Assembly: GCA_965217175.1 (NCBI GenBank)
Contig: OZ244251.1
Location: forward strand, 1,240,001-1,304,000
Source of the DNA: Bin87 sp965217175
GTDB lineage: Bacteria; Chloroflexota; Dehalococcoidia; Lucifugimonadales; UBA3495
Length of the DNA: 64,000 bases
Direction: 5' to 3'
This document shows positions 63,107 to 64,000 of the stretch, piece after piece. The position numbers and the translations under genes are program-made. How positions within the stretch are numbered: the stretch's first letter is position 1; each line of letters starts with the position of its first letter. Below the pieces are notes generated by a model, which had not been told where the DNA came from, searched no databases, and saw only the letters and a list, made by a program, of their open reading frames with translations.

Positions 63107-63241
63107 TAGTAGACCAACATTCTTGAAATGATGGGTGTGTGGAATGCCAGATTGCTCGACGATAGTCTCCATAAAGCCCTGTATGGCCGGGGAAAGGCCC
63201 TGTACCAATCAACCCATCATTACAAAGATTTCGGACTACTA
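63107..63241. mobile_element. IS630-related MITE inside transposase gene
   Basis: This 135-bp segment has TA at both ends and 30-bp terminal inverted repeats, TAGTAG-16-TGATGGGT, that match at 24 of 30 positions and share the spacing with the IS ends. Its removal, leaving one TA, restores LIAL-ACS in the transposase. It holds no gene. It looks like a non-autonomous derivative mobilised by an IS630 transposase. Confidence 0.88.
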
Positions 63242-63620
63242 GGGCAATCAGGTGAGCCTCCCCTGCACCATCCAGTTTCCTCTGACGCCGATTGAGCTGT
63301 TGCCGGCGCCCCAAAGCCGCTTCCAGGCCCTCCTCCACGCAGCGGCGGCGCACCCGCTCCACCGTGGCAGTGCCCACCTTCAGGGCCCGGGCAATCTCCT
63401 CGTCCTTCATGGCGCCGCCAACTTGGTTCTCGTCGCAAAGCAGCAGGATGCGAGCATGAGCCTGCCTATAGGCTGCCACCCGCCCTTTGGACACCAGCGA
63501 CTTCAGTCCCTGGTGCTCCTCCTCCGCCAGCCGTACCCTGTACCTCTTCACCATCATCCACACCCCACGTTCCAGTTCCTTCTTGGCCACTGGCTTTATG
63601 GTACACCACTACCCATCAGT

Positions 63621-64000
63621 TCAACGATGTCCGGCTACTAGTTGCGTTAGGTCATCTGCAGATAGTTCGCCCCGATTGGTGGGTTCTGCGCGCAATTGAA
63701 TGGAAATTGCCTGGTAAACGTTTTCCGCACGTCGACCGCTGCCTCCAACATCCACATAAACGTGATCGTCCCTATCAAAATAACCTGCGAAATCGCAACC
63801 CCAGGCTCCATTATAAGGATAATACAACCCGTCCTGTTCTTTGTAAGCCAGTGCCACACATGGCGTCCCATTTTCTGACGTGTGATGCCACATCTGGCCG
63901 TCCCTTGGCCATTCGTAAAATGCAAAAAATATTCCGCTGGGCAACTCTACGTTTGGGGCCGGCGTTGGGGTTGGATAGCGCGTATAGGTTGGTCTTGGCC
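63621..64000 (-). pseudogene. Secreted-type protein with Thr/Pro linker, truncated by IS630
   Basis: The frame is open from the window edge and runs through a Thr/Pro linker (PTYTRYPTPTPAP) into a domain with FYEWPRDGQMWHH and NGAWGCDFAGYFDRDDHVYVDVGG. The domain is not recognised; the linker suggests an exported or surface protein whose N terminus lies beyond the window. The IS insertion replaces the end of the protein by LVAGHR. Rejoining the flanks at one TA gives about 21 other residues and a stop near 62210, so the original gene probably ended there. Confidence 0.6.

Larger units (their letters stand above)
62286..63557 (-). pseudogene. IS630-family transposase, interrupted
   Basis: The N-terminal part (MMVKRYRVRLAEEEHQGL, then a helix-turn-helix EEIARALKVGTATVERVRRR) is followed by the DDE catalytic domain with CLDETSK, VMDNLNTHHP and SWLNMAEIEIGVM supplying the Asp, Asp and Glu. 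Two things break the frame. A 133-bp net insertion (MITE, 63107-63241) follows GEAHLIAL and precedes ACSLPPED. A run of seven A (62983-62989) separates TLKK from NELKPW by a -1 shift; IS630 elements may use such slippage to translate. The start chosen is ATG 63557. The MITE makes it non-functional as it stands. Confidence 0.88.
62276..63640 (-). mobile_element. IS630-family insertion sequence
   Basis: The element is about 1.36 kb, including a TA dinucleotide at each end (62276-62277 and 63639-63640), as expected for IS630/Tc1 target duplication. The 30-bp terminal inverted repeats are TAGTAG, 16 variable bases, then TGATGGGT on both sides and match at about 22 of 30 positions. Inside is one IS630 transposase gene on the minus strand, broken by a MITE. 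It sits in the 3' part of the gene at 63621. Confidence 0.9.

Noticed and set aside
63243..63640. A second, separate IS630 copy
   Set aside because: The inner TAGTAG end at 63241 belongs to the MITE; the transposase halves on both sides fit as one gene.

Overview
The window is a gene-dense, GC-rich bacterial chromosome segment with no tRNA, rRNA or CRISPR array that I can see. Gene content (DUF951, a membrane glycosyltransferase of the TIGR03663 type, tandem MoeA proteins one of which carries a periplasmic-binding-like domain, CaiB/BaiF CoA transferase, acyl-CoA dehydrogenase, a two-subunit TPP decarboxylase, GatCA beside AsnS) and the many short intergenic repeats suggest a Chloroflexota member, perhaps Dehalococcoidia/SAR202-like. 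That placement is an inference from gene content, not a phylogeny.

Layout. 1-5324 (minus): nitrate assimilation operon nasA-nirB-nirD-narK. nasA seems to lack about 100 internal residues, and narK has a one-base frameshift and runs off the window. 5467-6890: HhH-GPD glycosylase coupled to sfsA. 7231-9547: pyrF-DUF951-MFS with overlapping ends. 9607-13435: second MFS carrier, BtuF-like protein, flavin reductase, alpha/beta hydrolase. 13442-16938: gyrA and a glutamine amidotransferase fold without its catalytic Cys and His. 17201-22433: a membrane glycolipid or glycoprotein module (FAD oxidoreductase, flippase-like protein, GT-C glycosyltransferase). 22586-26442: TPR protein and the MoeA pair, which would supply molybdenum cofactor to NasA. 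26723-39361 (mostly plus): SMP-30 lactonase, MidA-like methyltransferase, CoA transferase, glutaredoxin-thioredoxin reductase fusion, S9 peptidase, GatC-like protein plus amidase, GalU, Lrp-type sensor, acyl-CoA dehydrogenase. 39374-43119 (minus): Cys-rich HTH regulator, ruvX with a probable CTG start, and alaS with an in-frame 12-residue repeat insertion. 44009-49424: Fe(III) ABC transporter split over divergent promoters, with a DtxR-type regulator. 49421-51501: TPP decarboxylase alpha and beta subunits, a small membrane protein and a motif-degenerate second beta subunit. 51802-57226 (minus): asnS, higA, higB, gatA, gatC, SDR. 57315-61995: paralogous membrane proteins, an orphan His-rich ABC ATPase, VOC and MaoC proteins, a PHP phosphoesterase. 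62276-63640: an IS630-family element whose transposase gene contains a related 135-bp MITE. The IS itself truncates the Thr/Pro-linker gene at the right edge.

Short repeats of four kinds recur between genes: the CCTTCGACAGGCTCAGGA family, a GATTGCC...CAATGAC family, CCCTCTCCC/GGGAGAGGG hairpins, and GATTCCGGC/GCCGGAAT-type hairpins. They fill most of the longer gaps. Several sigma70-like promoters can be read directly (TTGACA/TTGACG with 16-18 bp spacing, or extended TGCTAYAAT -10 boxes). The most unusual items are the MITE-in-IS nest, the alaS repeat insertion, the degenerate TPP subunit locus, the long HigA antitoxin in the gat operon, and the CTG-initiated ruvX.
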